64,000 bases of DNA from Alloyangia pacifica. Lineage in GTDB: Bacteria; Pseudomonadota; Alphaproteobacteria; Rhodobacterales; Rhodobacteraceae. The notes under the pieces are model-generated. The model was not told the origin of the DNA. It searched no databases and was given only the letters and a program-made list of their open reading frames with translations. Positions 38,112 to 47,933 of the stretch are shown one piece after another; within the stretch, counting starts at the first letter, position 1; each line of letters opens with the position of its first letter. The translations under genes and the position numbers were made by a program. The DNA lies in NCBI RefSeq assembly GCF_003111685.1, contig NZ_CP022190.1, positions 434,001 through 498,000 of the forward strand, written 5' to 3'.

Positions 38112-38513
38112 ATGCCGATCGTTTTCTTCCGAGCCACGCTCTTGGCCGTCGTCCTGCCGCTTGGCACTGCGCTGGCGCAGGACGCCGACCGCGGGGCGGC
38201 GCTTTACACTGAATATTGCGCCACCTGCCACGGGCTTGACGGGCGCGGCGATGGGCCGATGGCCGGGGCGCTGATGATCAAGCCGGTCAACCTGACCGAG
38301 CTCGGTGCCGCCAATGGCGGCAGCTTCCCGATGGAGCGGGTAATCAAGCGCATCGACGGGCGCGATCCGCTCGTCAGCCACGGCTCGACAATGCCGGTTT
38401 ACGGCCAGTTTTTCGGCTACGACGCCGAGGCGGCGCTGGAGGGCAGCGCATCCACGGTGCAGCCGGTGGCCGATCTCGTGGCCTATTTGAAGGAAATCCA
38501 GCGCGCTGAGTGA
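38112..38513 (+). CDS. Periplasmic class I cytochrome c
   Basis: A 133-residue protein. The signal peptide ends near ALAQD (residue 23). The haem-binding motif CATCH spans Cys36-Cys39-His40, in the usual early position of a class I fold. Met ligands are possible at GSTMPVYG, and the C-terminal helix is VADLVAYLKEIQ. One haem is predicted. It is probably a small electron carrier or a subunit of a periplasmic oxidoreductase, but no redox partner gene lies beside it. The giant gene with its quinoprotein-like propeller ends 183 bp upstream, though two hairpins separate them. Confidence 0.86.
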   Translation: MPIVFFRATLLAVVLPLGTALAQDADRGAALYTEYCATCHGLDGRGDGPMAGALMIKPVNLTELGAANGGSFPMERVIKRIDGRDPLVSHGSTMPVYGQFFGYDAEAALEGSASTVQPVADLVAYLKEIQRAE

Positions 38514-38631
38514 GTCAGGGTAGACATTGGGCGGAGTGGCGCTCAGCCGCGCGAAACCTGCGCGGAGGATGCGGAACCCCAGCCCGGCCTCGGGGGTTTC
38601 CTTTGCAGACGTAACCTCAGGAGGACCCGCT

Positions 38632-38829
38632 ATGAACTGGGACCAAATCGAAGGCAACTGGAAGGAATTCAAGGGCAAGGCCCGCGAGCAGTGGGGCGAG
38701 CTGACCGATGACGAGGTTCAGCAGGCCGAAGGCGACCGCGAGCAACTTGCCGGCCTGATCCAGAAGAAATACGGCGTCGCCAAGGAAGAGGCCGAAAGAC
38801 AGGTCTCTGCCTGGCAGAACGACCTCTGA
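38632..38829 (+). CDS. CsbD-family stress-response protein
   Basis: A 65-residue, highly charged protein starting MNWDQIEGNWKEFKGKARE and continuing with WGELTDDE, the hallmark of the CsbD family (general-stress induced, function unclear). Family length is about 60-70 residues, so it is complete. AGGAGG lies 8 nt before the ATG and fixes the start; upstream in-frame codons are not part of the gene. A good intrinsic terminator follows, so it is a monocistronic unit. Confidence 0.93.
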   Translation: MNWDQIEGNWKEFKGKAREQWGELTDDEVQQAEGDREQLAGLIQKKYGVAKEEAERQVSAWQNDL

Positions 38830-38859
38830 TCGCGCGAGGCGATCGCTAATAGCAACGTC

Positions 38860-38886
38860 AGCGGGGCCTTACGGTCCCGCTTTTTG
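38860..38886 (+). terminator. Intrinsic terminator after the CsbD-family gene
   Basis: A 9-bp stem, AGCGGGGCC / GGTCCCGCT (one G-T pair), with a TTAC loop, runs directly into TTTTT. It is also placed to terminate the convergent lipoprotein gene ending at 38903, though that strand lacks a T-run. Confidence 0.88.
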
Positions 38887-38902
38887 ATGTGTGGATCGCG
38901 GG

Positions 38903-39589
38903 TCAGTGGCAGATGTTCTCGATCTCGGCCCCCTTCCAAGGGATCACCACGTCGGTGCCACTCAGCGCAGCGTCCAGCCCGCCGATCGGCATGGCCTCCG
39001 AGATCATCGCCCGCAGCCGGGCGGTGCGTGGCGCCTCGGGGTCGAGCAATTGGCAGCAGACGTACTCCTCGACGATGGCACCTTGCTGTTCGTAGCCGTG
39101 ATCGAGGAACCGCGCCGAAGTGTCCGGGTCGATGAGATAGGGATCGACATGGGTCTGGTGCTCGGTGGCGGCCTTCAGAGGGGTGTAGCCGGTGCGCTTG
39201 CGGTTCTGCCACTGCCAGACATGGGTCATCTCATGCGCAAAGAGCATCGCGGCGTAGAGATTCACCCGCTCGGGATAGCGGGGCAGGTAATCGTCGAGGT
39301 AGACATCCTCTCGGTAGAAGATGTGGTTGAACAGCGTCAGCGCCGCCGGCGAGACGGTGACGGTTTCGCCCGAGGAGGGCGGCCAGATGCGCTCGGTGCA
39401 GGCGAGCCGAGGCCGGATCGGTCGCTCGAAGGTCACCGCGCGCGACGCGAGCCCGTCGTGAAAGCGCACCCGGCCCGTGTCGAGCTGGGGCCCCTGCATG
39501 GCTTCGAGAAAGCTGGTCTCATTGTCGGTGAGCGGGCGCCCGCAGCCGGAGAGGGCGGACAGGAGCAACAGGCAGAACAGGATACGCAT
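38903..39589 (-). CDS. Lipoprotein with HExxH metal-binding motif
   Basis: A 228-residue protein. The signal peptide MRILFCLLLLSALSGC has a lipobox (LSGC) with Cys16 as the lipidation site. The mature domain contains LFAHEMTHVWQWQ, an HExxH motif as in DUF4157-like or zincin-type putative metallopeptidases. A downstream acidic ligand is not certain. I used the ATG at 39589 because the signal peptide begins there; upstream in-frame codons add an implausible leader. It is probably anchored in the outer or inner membrane facing the periplasm. Proteolytic activity is not shown by the motif alone. Confidence 0.75.
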   Translation of the reverse strand: MRILFCLLLLSALSGCGRPLTDNETSFLEAMQGPQLDTGRVRFHDGLASRAVTFERPIRPRLACTERIWPPSSGETVTVSPAALTLFNHIFYREDVYLDDYLPRYPERVNLYAAMLFAHEMTHVWQWQNRKRTGYTPLKAATEHQTHVDPYLIDPDTSARFLDHGYEQQGAIVEEYVCCQLLDPEAPRTARLRAMISEAMPIGGLDAALSGTDVVIPWKGAEIENICH

Positions 39590-39630
39590 GGACGCAGCGT
39601 GCGCTGCTTTTCCGCTTTTATGCAAGGGGG

Positions 39631-40335
39631 TTACTCCGCCGCCGCGAAAGTCTCTCCGGGCAGGGAGGAGATCTCGAGGATGAGCTTCTTCTTCACCGCC
39701 TCGGCAAAGCTGTCGCGGGTGTCAGCGGTGACCACGAAGGCGCCCGTGCCGCCGATGATCAGTTCCTCGTAAAGCGTTTCGAGCCCGCCCTCGGCGCGAC
39801 CCGGATCATCGGGGCGCAGGATCGGCAGGGCATTGATCGTCACTCCGGCCTGCACCACCTGCGCGCGGGCCTGCTCGATGCTCGGGCCGGCCCAACTGTT
39901 GGCGCTGTCGCCCGAGAAGTCGATCACCCGGCGCCAGCCGTTGATCTCGTTCTCTTCCATCAACCGCAGCCCCTCGAGCAGCGCCGCGCCGATGGCATTG
40001 CGCCCGTAGGCCTGCCGCGGCTGGTCCAGCAGCGCGGCAGCAAAGCCCCGCGCCGCCTCGGGTCCGTCGATCAGCGTCCAGTCCACCACCTGCGCCTGGT
40101 TGGCGGCCCATTCCACGTAGGTCACGGCGATATGGCCATATGCCGTGCCGGCAATGACTGCGAGCACCTCGGGGTCGGTGATCGCCTGGGCGTAGCCCTC
40201 GCGCTGGAACTGCAGCTCGCCGGGGGTGATCGAGCCGGAAGCGTCGGCCAGCAGCACGAGTTCCAGATCGGTGTCCTGAGCGAGGGCGGGAACGGCAGGG
40301 CAGGCAAGGGCGAGGCTCAGGACCAGGGGACGCAT
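39631..40335 (-). CDS. DUF1194 (von Willebrand A-like) secreted protein, copy 1
   Basis: A 234-residue protein with a signal peptide ending near ALAQD. The mature region opens LELVLLADASGSITPGE, a MIDAS-like DxSxS motif, and has the VIDFSGDSANSW strand characteristic of DUF1194, a von Willebrand factor A-like family common in alphaproteobacteria. Metal-dependent protein binding in the periplasm is the likely activity, and the partner is unknown. A second member lies at 49884-50621. The two share the order signal, DxSxS, ISVSGD-like and basic C-terminus but are clearly diverged. Confidence 0.85.
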   Translation of the reverse strand: MRPLVLSLALACPAVPALAQDTDLELVLLADASGSITPGELQFQREGYAQAITDPEVLAVIAGTAYGHIAVTYVEWAANQAQVVDWTLIDGPEAARGFAAALLDQPRQAYGRNAIGAALLEGLRLMEENEINGWRRVIDFSGDSANSWAGPSIEQARAQVVQAGVTINALPILRPDDPGRAEGGLETLYEELIIGGTGAFVVTADTRDSFAEAVKKKLILEISSLPGETFAAAE

Positions 40336-40504
40336 CTACGGCTCCTTGCGTTGCAGGCACGGTCACCAGCCTGCCACCGCTCGGATGCAAAAGAAAGTCA
40401 CAGGCCCGTAGGCCACGGCAAGATTGCACCGTCGCGCCGGATGCGGCACTCTGGCGGTGTGCGGTCTGGCCTTTGGCTCCGACAGGGATGCAGGCCGTCG
40501 CACC

Positions 40505-40533
40505 GGAGGATCACCGTGGGACTCGCCAGATGA
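40505..40533 (+). promoter_or_regulatory. Possible 5-codon leader reading frame overlapping the anti-sigma-like gene start
   Basis: GGAGG (40505-40509) lies 6 nt before GTG (40516-40518), and the frame GTG-GGA-CTC-GCC-AGA-TGA stops at 40533. Its TGA overlaps the next ATG (40530) as ATGA. The anti-sigma-like gene itself has no good ribosome-binding site, so coupled translation from this mini-frame would explain its start. It could also be chance. Confidence 0.35.
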
Positions 40534-40868
40534 CCAGCCCCGAGAAATCGCTGCTAGCCGCCGAGCTCGCGCTTGGCCTGCTGCCCGCGAAGGAGCAGGA
40601 CGAAGGTCTGCGTGCCGTGGCACGCGACCCCGAGCTTCTGCGCGAGATGGATTTCTGGCAGAGCCGCTTCATCGGCTTCATGGGGCCGGTCGAGGACGAG
40701 GTTCCGCCGCCCCGGGTCTTCACCGCGCTGCAGGCGCGGCTTTTCGGAGACGCGGAACCGCGCAGCGTCTGGCGCGACCTCCTTGCCCCCGAGAACCGCG
40801 GCCTTCTGGTGCTGGTTCTCGCGGTGAAGCTGGGCGTGATTGCGCTGGTGCTCTACGCGCTCTTCTGA
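40530..40868 (+). CDS. Short anti-sigma-factor-like membrane protein
   Basis: A 112-residue protein. The N-terminal helix region EKSLLAAELALGLLPAKEQ resembles the anti-sigma domain of RskA/ChrR-type proteins, which bind ECF sigma factors on the cytoplasmic side. The single hydrophobic segment (about 91-111) ends at the C-terminus, so the usual periplasmic sensor domain is missing. No sigma factor gene is adjacent; upstream is the divergent DUF1194 gene. It may be a stand-alone inhibitor, a decayed regulator, or a structural homologue with another role. The 3' end overlaps the convergent small membrane protein gene by 16 nt. Confidence 0.6.
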   Translation: MTSPEKSLLAAELALGLLPAKEQDEGLRAVARDPELLREMDFWQSRFIGFMGPVEDEVPPPRVFTALQARLFGDAEPRSVWRDLLAPENRGLLVLVLAVKLGVIALVLYALF

Positions 40869-41074
40869 GCCGACAGGCTGTCACCGCCAAGCGCGCGGCC
40901 GAGCGTCATCCAGATCGCGATCGCGGCGACCACGGTCGCAAGTAGGGCCACAAGCAGCAGCTCGAGGTGGCCCGCGACGCCATTGGTGAGCGCATAGATC
41001 ACGAGGGCAACAAGAGGGATATGAACCAGCGCGAAGCTGGTGATCTGAAGGCGCAGGAGCGTCGTTTTGGTCAT
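40853..41074 (-). CDS. Small two-helix membrane protein
   Basis: A 73-residue protein with two hydrophobic segments (about 12-32 and 36-58), a basic N-terminus and no recognised domain. Codon use and the hydrophobic pattern look like a real small membrane protein rather than a shadow frame, but I cannot assign a family. Its 3' end overlaps the convergent anti-sigma-like gene. The ribosome-binding site is weak. Confidence 0.55.
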   Translation of the reverse strand: MTKTTLLRLQITSFALVHIPLVALVIYALTNGVAGHLELLLVALLATVVAAIAIWMTLGRALGGDSLSAQKSA

Positions 41075-41186
41075 GGGGCTCGGCGTTCGTCTGTCGTGAA
41101 TGGAACAGCCATAGGGTGTGCCATACGCGGGCGGAAAACAACCACCTTGGGTGCTTCTTCGCCGCCGCGCGCGGCCTTGCGCCGGC

Positions 41187-43145
<1,959 letters not shown>

Positions 43146-43247
43146 GTGTTGCTGCTCGTTCCCGGATTCTGGTTGTTGCCAACTATGGCAGAGCGCGGCT
43201 TGCGGGAAAAGCCCCGCACCCCATCATCATGGGGATGACGCTGAGGA

Positions 43248-43577
43248 TCAGGCCGGATCTTGTGGTTCCATGCGCGACCAATGGGCGCCCATGGCGACAA
43301 TGCAGGAGGTTCCGGAGGCATAGGTGATGACCATCGTCCAGTTGTCGCGCGGGTCGAGCCAGAGCTCGAGCACTTCGTCCGGGCTGCGCAGGCCGGTGGA
43401 GGCAAGCGTCGCGCCCTGCTGGCGTTTCAGGCGCTGCGTCATGCGTGACGAGGGTTCGCAGATCACCTCGGCAATGGGTGAGGTGGCCGCGGCGGGAAGG
43501 CCGAAGAGGCTGCCGGACAGGGCGGCCGTACAGGCCGCGACAATCGCCGGAAGGGGAATCGAAACGCTGCGCCACAT
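43248..43577 (-). CDS. Small secreted protein of unknown function
   Basis: A 109-residue protein with a clear signal peptide (hydrophobic residues about 8-30, AAATS at the cleavage region). The mature part has one early cysteine (EVICEPS) and another in SGTSCIVAMG, possibly forming a disulfide, and a WTMVITYASGTSC beta-rich end. I do not recognise a family with a known role. Upstream of parE on the same strand by 170 bp in the opposite order, it is not obviously in an operon with it. Confidence 0.7.
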   Translation of the reverse strand: MWRSVSIPLPAIVAACTAALSGSLFGLPAAATSPIAEVICEPSSRMTQRLKRQQGATLASTGLRSPDEVLELWLDPRDNWTMVITYASGTSCIVAMGAHWSRMEPQDPA

Positions 43578-43664
43578 GCGGAAGAGTGTAACGTCTTCAT
43601 GACGAAATCCCTAATACGGGAGGGGTGGCTGCGAAAAGTTTCGTCGGGCGCAGGAGCCCGAGGG

Positions 43665-43702
43665 AAAAACGAAATGCCCGGCCTCATCACGAGGCCGGGC
43701 AT
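43665..43702 (-). terminator. Intrinsic terminator of the outer-membrane barrel gene
   Basis: A perfect 12-bp stem, ATGCCCGGCCTC / GAGGCCGGGCAT (43674-43685 and 43691-43702), with a 5-nt loop, followed on the minus strand by TTCGTTTTTC. It lies 37 nt after the stop codon of the barrel gene. Confidence 0.92.
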
Positions 43703-43738
43703 CGGTCGCAGGGCCAGCGGCCCCGCAACGCGTCTGGA

Positions 43739-44344
43739 TCAGAAGCGGTAGTTCAGCGAGACGTTGAACTGGGTGTTCTTCAGTTCCATGTCGTCGGCGT
43801 CGAAGTCGGTGAACTCGTTGTAGGTGATCTCGGTGCCGACGGTCCAGTTGTCGGTCAGGAAGGTTTCGGTGCCGATCCCTGCGAAGTACCCGTTGGAGTC
43901 GCCTCCGTCGATGTCACCACCGCTGGTGAACGCCTTGGCATAGCCGCCCGTGCCGTACACCATGGTGTTGCCCATGTCGTAGCCGGCGCGAAGGCCTGCG
44001 CGCATGATGCCGTCGAGGTCGCCGGCCGCGCCGAGGTCTGCGTCGCTCCAGTCGTACTGGAGGCCGCCGCCCATGACCCAGTTGCCGAAGTCGTAGTCAT
44101 AGTACGTTTTCAGGCCGTAGGTCATCGCTTCTTCGTAGTCGTCCGGGGTGCCATCGGTGTCGAAGGCGCCGTAGCCCAGCTGAACACCGCCGGAGAAGCC
44201 GGTCCAGTCACGGCCAGCTGCGACGGGCACGGGAACCGGGGTCACGACGGGCTCGACAACGGTGGGTGCGATGCTGCCGGCGAACGCCGGAACTGCCACG
44301 GTGCCTGCCAGGAGGGCCGGGAGGGCGATGCGTGCGAGTTTCAT
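43739..44344 (-). CDS. Outer-membrane beta-barrel protein (Omp25/Opa-like)
   Basis: A 201-residue protein. The signal peptide MKLARIALPALLAGTVAVPAFAG is followed by a proline/valine linker (VVEPVVTPVPVPV), then an eight-stranded barrel with alternating aromatic-rich strands. The end is a terminal Phe (SLNYRF), as required for BAM insertion. Similar small barrels in Rhizobiales and Rhodobacterales are abundant surface proteins with structural or adhesion roles. The ATG at 44344 is chosen because the signal peptide starts there. It is monocistronic with a strong terminator. Confidence 0.85.
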   Translation of the reverse strand: MKLARIALPALLAGTVAVPAFAGSIAPTVVEPVVTPVPVPVAAGRDWTGFSGGVQLGYGAFDTDGTPDDYEEAMTYGLKTYYDYDFGNWVMGGGLQYDWSDADLGAAGDLDGIMRAGLRAGYDMGNTMVYGTGGYAKAFTSGGDIDGGDSNGYFAGIGTETFLTDNWTVGTEITYNEFTDFDADDMELKNTQFNVSLNYRF

Positions 44345-45322
44345 TGGGTCTGCTCCAATTTCTTCATGTTTCATCATGTGTTGTCCACTCTCGTTTCGGA
44401 GCGTGTGACTGAGGATACAACCAAACTTTCGTCCGGAACGATCCACACATAGTGGTCACATGAACGTGCTGTGGCGGAACCACCACGAAAAACGGCCTCA
44501 CCGCGGGGGCTCGGCCAAATGCAGCCGTAGCGTGAGTGCCAACAGGCAAAAACTGGCTCATGATTGCAGGGGCTTGGAACCTTTTTTGTGCGGGGGACGC
44601 AGCGTCAACGTCAGGATTCACACGGCCCCGTGAGCAGCGCGAGAGCCGGCGACCCGCCCGGCAGCGCATTTCACACGACTCAGGCACCCCCGCAGGCACC
44701 GGCCACGCGCGCTTAGGGCTTAGGGGGTCGAGGAAGAGGCGCGGCGGGAGGCGACGGAATGGGGCGACGGGCGCAAGGGGCCCTTTTGCACATTAGCCTG
44801 ATGGCTGGGGCTCCCCTTTCCCCGGACGGATATATCCCGCGGCTTGCGTGGCGGAGATGTCCGCTGCCCGGCAGTGCATTGCGAAGCAATGTCACGAGAG
44901 GAAATCAACAGATGCAGCATGCCCTTGGACCCGCGATGTGGGATTTTGACAGCCAGAGTCTACTGAGCGCGCGACCGCGTGCCGAACTCGGGCACCGTCC
45001 AATCGAGACCGGCCCGCCGCAGCTAGCTTTCCACGAAGCCTGCCGTCTGGCGGAGAGCCATGCCGAAATCAGCTTCATCGAAAGGCAGATCTGGATCGCG
45101 GCATCGCTATGGGGTCGCTGGGCCGGTCGGTGCGGCATCCCAGGTCGCAGTGGAATCGAACCAAATGGTCAGCGAACCTCGGCGCTTGAACGCTTCGTTG
45201 TCGGTTGGCCAGTTCCTGGTTCTGTGGGTCGGGGGCGTGGGTCATTCCATGCATCTCAGCGAGCACGCTGGATTCACGAGATGAATCCTCCACGCGATTT
45301 GTGGAGCAGAGCCAGCCCGAAG
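44345..45322. other. Unassigned region between the barrel gene and folA
   Basis: Nearly 1 kb without a gene I can defend. A plus-strand frame has a plausible GAGAGG element and ATG at 44912 (MQHALGPAMWDFDSQ...), but no family is recognisable and it continues as an antisense frame into folA. Frames at 45060-45284 (+) and 45075-45326 (-) compete with it. A GCATTGC-GAA-GCAATGT hairpin sits at about 44874-44890 just before that ATG. The region may hold a short unknown gene, a decayed gene or a small RNA. Confidence 0.5.
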
Positions 45323-45823
45323 TCATCTGGGTTCGGGGTTGTCTGCAAATGGCCTTACCAACTCTCGCACCACACAGCGCGGCCCCTCACCGCCCAATTC
45401 CTTGCACCCCAATTCACGCCACTCCGCCTCGTCGAAGGCCGGGAAGAAGGCGTCCGCCCCCTCGACCTCGAGGTCGACCTCGGTGACGAGCAGCCGGTCG
45501 GCCTTGGGCAGCAGCCCCTCGTACACCGTTGTCCCGCCCATGCCGTAGACCCGGAAATAGCCCAACTCGCGCGCCAGATCCAAAGCCTCGTCCAGCGAGC
45601 CCACCACGTGCTCGGTCAGCGAGCTGTCCCGAGAGACCACGATATTGAGACGGTTCTTCAGGGGTTTGACCGGGAGGCTCTCCCAGGTGCGGCGGCCCAT
45701 GATGAGCGCGCCGCCCGAGGTCTCGCGCTGGAACATCTTGAGGTCCTCGGGCGAGAACCAGGGGATGTCATTGTCTCGGCCGATGGCGCCGTTGCGGGCG
45801 CGGGCGACGATCAGGCTCAGCAT
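45323..45823 (-). CDS. folA: Dihydrofolate reductase
   Basis: A 166-residue DHFR. It begins [22 protein letters not shown] with the substrate-binding Asp in the DNDIPWFSPEDLK segment. It also has ALIMGRRTWESLP, NIVVSRD and the NADPH-binding loop GYFRVYGMGGTTVYE. It regenerates tetrahydrofolate from the dihydrofolate made by thymidylate synthase. The ATG overlaps the thyA stop as ATGA, so the two are co-translated, the usual thyA-folA pairing. Length is standard. Confidence 0.95.
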   Translation of the reverse strand: MLSLIVARARNGAIGRDNDIPWFSPEDLKMFQRETSGGALIMGRRTWESLPVKPLKNRLNIVVSRDSSLTEHVVGSLDEALDLARELGYFRVYGMGGTTVYEGLLPKADRLLVTEVDLEVEGADAFFPAFDEAEWRELGCKELGGEGPRCVVRELVRPFADNPEPR

Positions 45824-46653
45824 CAGACCGCCACCGGTGCCTTGATCGCGGGCTCGGGCGCGTAGTTCTCGATGATGAAATCGTCGAAGCGGAAGTCGAA
45901 GAGCGATGGCACGTCGCGCGCGAGGCGCAGCGTCGGCAGCGCGTGCGGTGAGCGCGCAAGCTGTGTTTCCACCTGCTCGAGGTGGTTGAGATAGATATGC
46001 GCGTCGCCGATCGAGTGGATGAAATCGCCGGGTTCGTAGCCGGTTACATGCGCCAGCATCACCGTCAGCAGCGCGTAGGAGGCGATGTTGAACGGCACGC
46101 CGAGGAACATGTCCGCCGAGCGCTGGTAGAGCTGCAGGTGCAGCTTGCCGCCGATGATCCGCACCTGCCAGAGCGTGTGGCAGGGGGGCAGGGCCATCTG
46201 CCCGATCTCGCCGGGGTTCCAGGCCGAGACGATGAGCCGCCGGCTGTCGGGGCTCGTCTTGATCATCTCGACGAGCTGGGCGATCTGGTCGACCTCGCTG
46301 AGCAGAAGGCGGGTGGCGCCATCGTCGCCGATCTCTTTGCGGATGGTCGGGAAGTGGCGCCACTGGTGGCCGTAGACCGGGCCGAGATCGCCGTTCTCGT
46401 CGGCCCATTCGTCCCAGATCGAAACGCCGTTGTCCTTGAGATACTTGATGTTGGTGTCGCCGGCGAGGAACCACAGCAGTTCGTGGATGATCGAACGCAG
46501 GTGCAGCTTCTTGGTGGTCACCAGCGGGAAGCCCTCGGCGAGCGGGTAGCGACACTGCATTCCGAAATAGGAGATGGTGCCGGTGCCGGTGCGGTCGGTC
46601 GAGCGGGTGCCAAGATCGCGCACGGTGCGCAGGGCGTCGAGATACTGGCGCAT
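45823..46653 (-). CDS. thyA: Thymidylate synthase
   Basis: A 276-residue ThyA. It has the catalytic Cys158 in [10 protein letters not shown], the folate/dUMP-binding [15 protein letters not shown] segment, Arg in [14 protein letters not shown], and the terminal [12 protein letters not shown] typical of the C-terminus. It makes dTMP from dUMP with methylene-tetrahydrofolate. It is the first gene of the thyA-folA unit. Start and length match the family; the upstream 235 bp contain the divergent promoter for the lipoprotein gene. Confidence 0.97.
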   Translation of the reverse strand: MRQYLDALRTVRDLGTRSTDRTGTGTISYFGMQCRYPLAEGFPLVTTKKLHLRSIIHELLWFLAGDTNIKYLKDNGVSIWDEWADENGDLGPVYGHQWRHFPTIRKEIGDDGATRLLLSEVDQIAQLVEMIKTSPDSRRLIVSAWNPGEIGQMALPPCHTLWQVRIIGGKLHLQLYQRSADMFLGVPFNIASYALLTVMLAHVTGYEPGDFIHSIGDAHIYLNHLEQVETQLARSPHALPTLRLARDVPSLFDFRFDDFIIENYAPEPAIKAPVAV

Positions 46654-46888
46654 GGGGCCTCCGGACTGGTCGTGTTGCCCCTCCGAGATAGCGGATCAGG
46701 GCGGCGAGGCAAAGTCAGAACCGCGGGCTTTTTGCAAGATGTTGGGGCATGTCGCGACCGGCGGTCGATATGATGTGGCGGCAGAATTGTCTCACACGGC
46801 CGTTATCGCCAGTGAGGGAGATTGATTGAACCGCGCGCTGATCCTAGCCTTCGGCGCAAAACACACGGGCCGGAGCCGGGGCAGATTC

Positions 46889-47932
46889 ATGAAAACACTT
46901 GGTATTGCGCTCTCACTCTTGGCGCTGCTCGCGGCCTGCGGCAGCAGCAGCGGCAGTGGCGAGAACCCGTTGCAGAGCGATGTCGACTGCGTTCGCGATA
47001 ACCCGTTGCAGGCATGCGAAAGCAGCGGCGACGGGGAAGACGGCAGCGACATTGGCGACGGCGGCACAGCCGACCCCGATGGGGTTCCCGGTGCGCTGTC
47101 CGAAAACCTCGCCAAGTTCAGCTTCGCCTCCGACATGCGAAGCGTCACGGTGACGATCAACGGCCTCGACTCGGGCAGCGCCGACGCGGTCTACATGCGC
47201 GACGACGCGCTGACCGATGCGCTGGGGATCGATGACTACATCGCCTATTCGCTGCAGGAGGACTCGCTCGACCGCTTCTTCATGTCACTCGGGTCAAGCA
47301 GCCTCGACGGCAGCGTCGCAGCGGCGGTCGTGGGGTCGGGCGCGCAGTTCGACACGGTCTATCAGGGCGGCACCTACGCGCGGGATGGCAGCTACGACCC
47401 GCCGGGCGCAGGGGAAGACCAGCAGGTCACCTATTCCGGCGACTACGCGGCGCTGACCAACCTCAGTACCCGCGACGGAACCGAGCTGCTGGATCCCGGC
47501 ACGCTGCCCGACGGCTACGACGAGTTCGACCTGCCGGGACAGCCGGCGATGATCCGCGGCGCGATCCTGCTCAACGTGAGCTTCGTCGACAACGAGGTGA
47601 ACGGGCAGATCTTCAACCGCGACATCATCGATCCGCGGGATACCCGCACCACCGAGCGGCTCAACGACGTGATGCTCGAGCTGGCCGAAATCGACCAGTC
47701 CGGCGAATTCCTCGGCTCAGCGGCCAATGCGGCCGGCGACAGTCCGACGGTCTCGGGCTCCTATGGCGGCATCTTCGGGGGCAAAAATGCGTCCTACGTG
47801 GCGGGGCTGACCAATCTGGAGTGGGATGGCGCCGGTGTCCTGGGGGCGGCGAGTGGCCAGGCGCAGGAGATCGGGATGTTCGTACTGACCCAATGCGGCA
47901 CGCCCGGTGCGGTCGCGGCGCTCTGCCCGTAG
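46889..47932 (+). CDS. Putative surface lipoprotein, probable substrate of the adjacent Slam protein
   Basis: A 347-residue lipoprotein. The signal is MKTLGIALSLLALLAAC with lipidation at Cys17, followed by a Ser/Gly-rich spacer and an acidic linker (about residues 45-70) of the kind that lets a domain stand off a membrane. The C-terminal region ends in GSYGGIFGGKNASYVAGLTNLEW, which resembles the closing hairpin of TbpB-type lipoprotein barrels. Three cysteines remain in the mature part. It sits 1 nt before the Slam-like gene. The ATG at 46889 is chosen for its signal peptide; an earlier in-frame ATG at 46826 lacks one. The ligand is unknown. Confidence 0.78.
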   Translation: MKTLGIALSLLALLAACGSSSGSGENPLQSDVDCVRDNPLQACESSGDGEDGSDIGDGGTADPDGVPGALSENLAKFSFASDMRSVTVTINGLDSGSADAVYMRDDALTDALGIDDYIAYSLQEDSLDRFFMSLGSSSLDGSVAAAVVGSGAQFDTVYQGGTYARDGSYDPPGAGEDQQVTYSGDYAALTNLSTRDGTELLDPGTLPDGYDEFDLPGQPAMIRGAILLNVSFVDNEVNGQIFNRDIIDPRDTRTTERLNDVMLELAEIDQSGEFLGSAANAAGDSPTVSGSYGGIFGGKNASYVAGLTNLEWDGAGVLGAASGQAQEIGMFVLTQCGTPGAVAALCP

Positions 47933-47933
47933 C

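Noticed and set aside
45075-45326. An 83-codon minus-strand frame overlapping the folA stop as ATGA
   Set aside because: The overlap hints at coupling, but the protein is low-complexity, without a domain, and competes with other frames.
44759-45865. A 368-codon plus-strand frame
   Set aside because: Its second half is exactly antisense to folA and reads as an Arg/Glu/Gly/Asp-rich shadow. Only 44912-45300 might be real, and that is discussed as an unassigned region.
45323-46555. A 410-codon minus-strand frame spanning folA and most of thyA
   Set aside because: The part upstream of 45823 is the wrong frame of thyA. The true folA starts at 45823 with an ATGA overlap.
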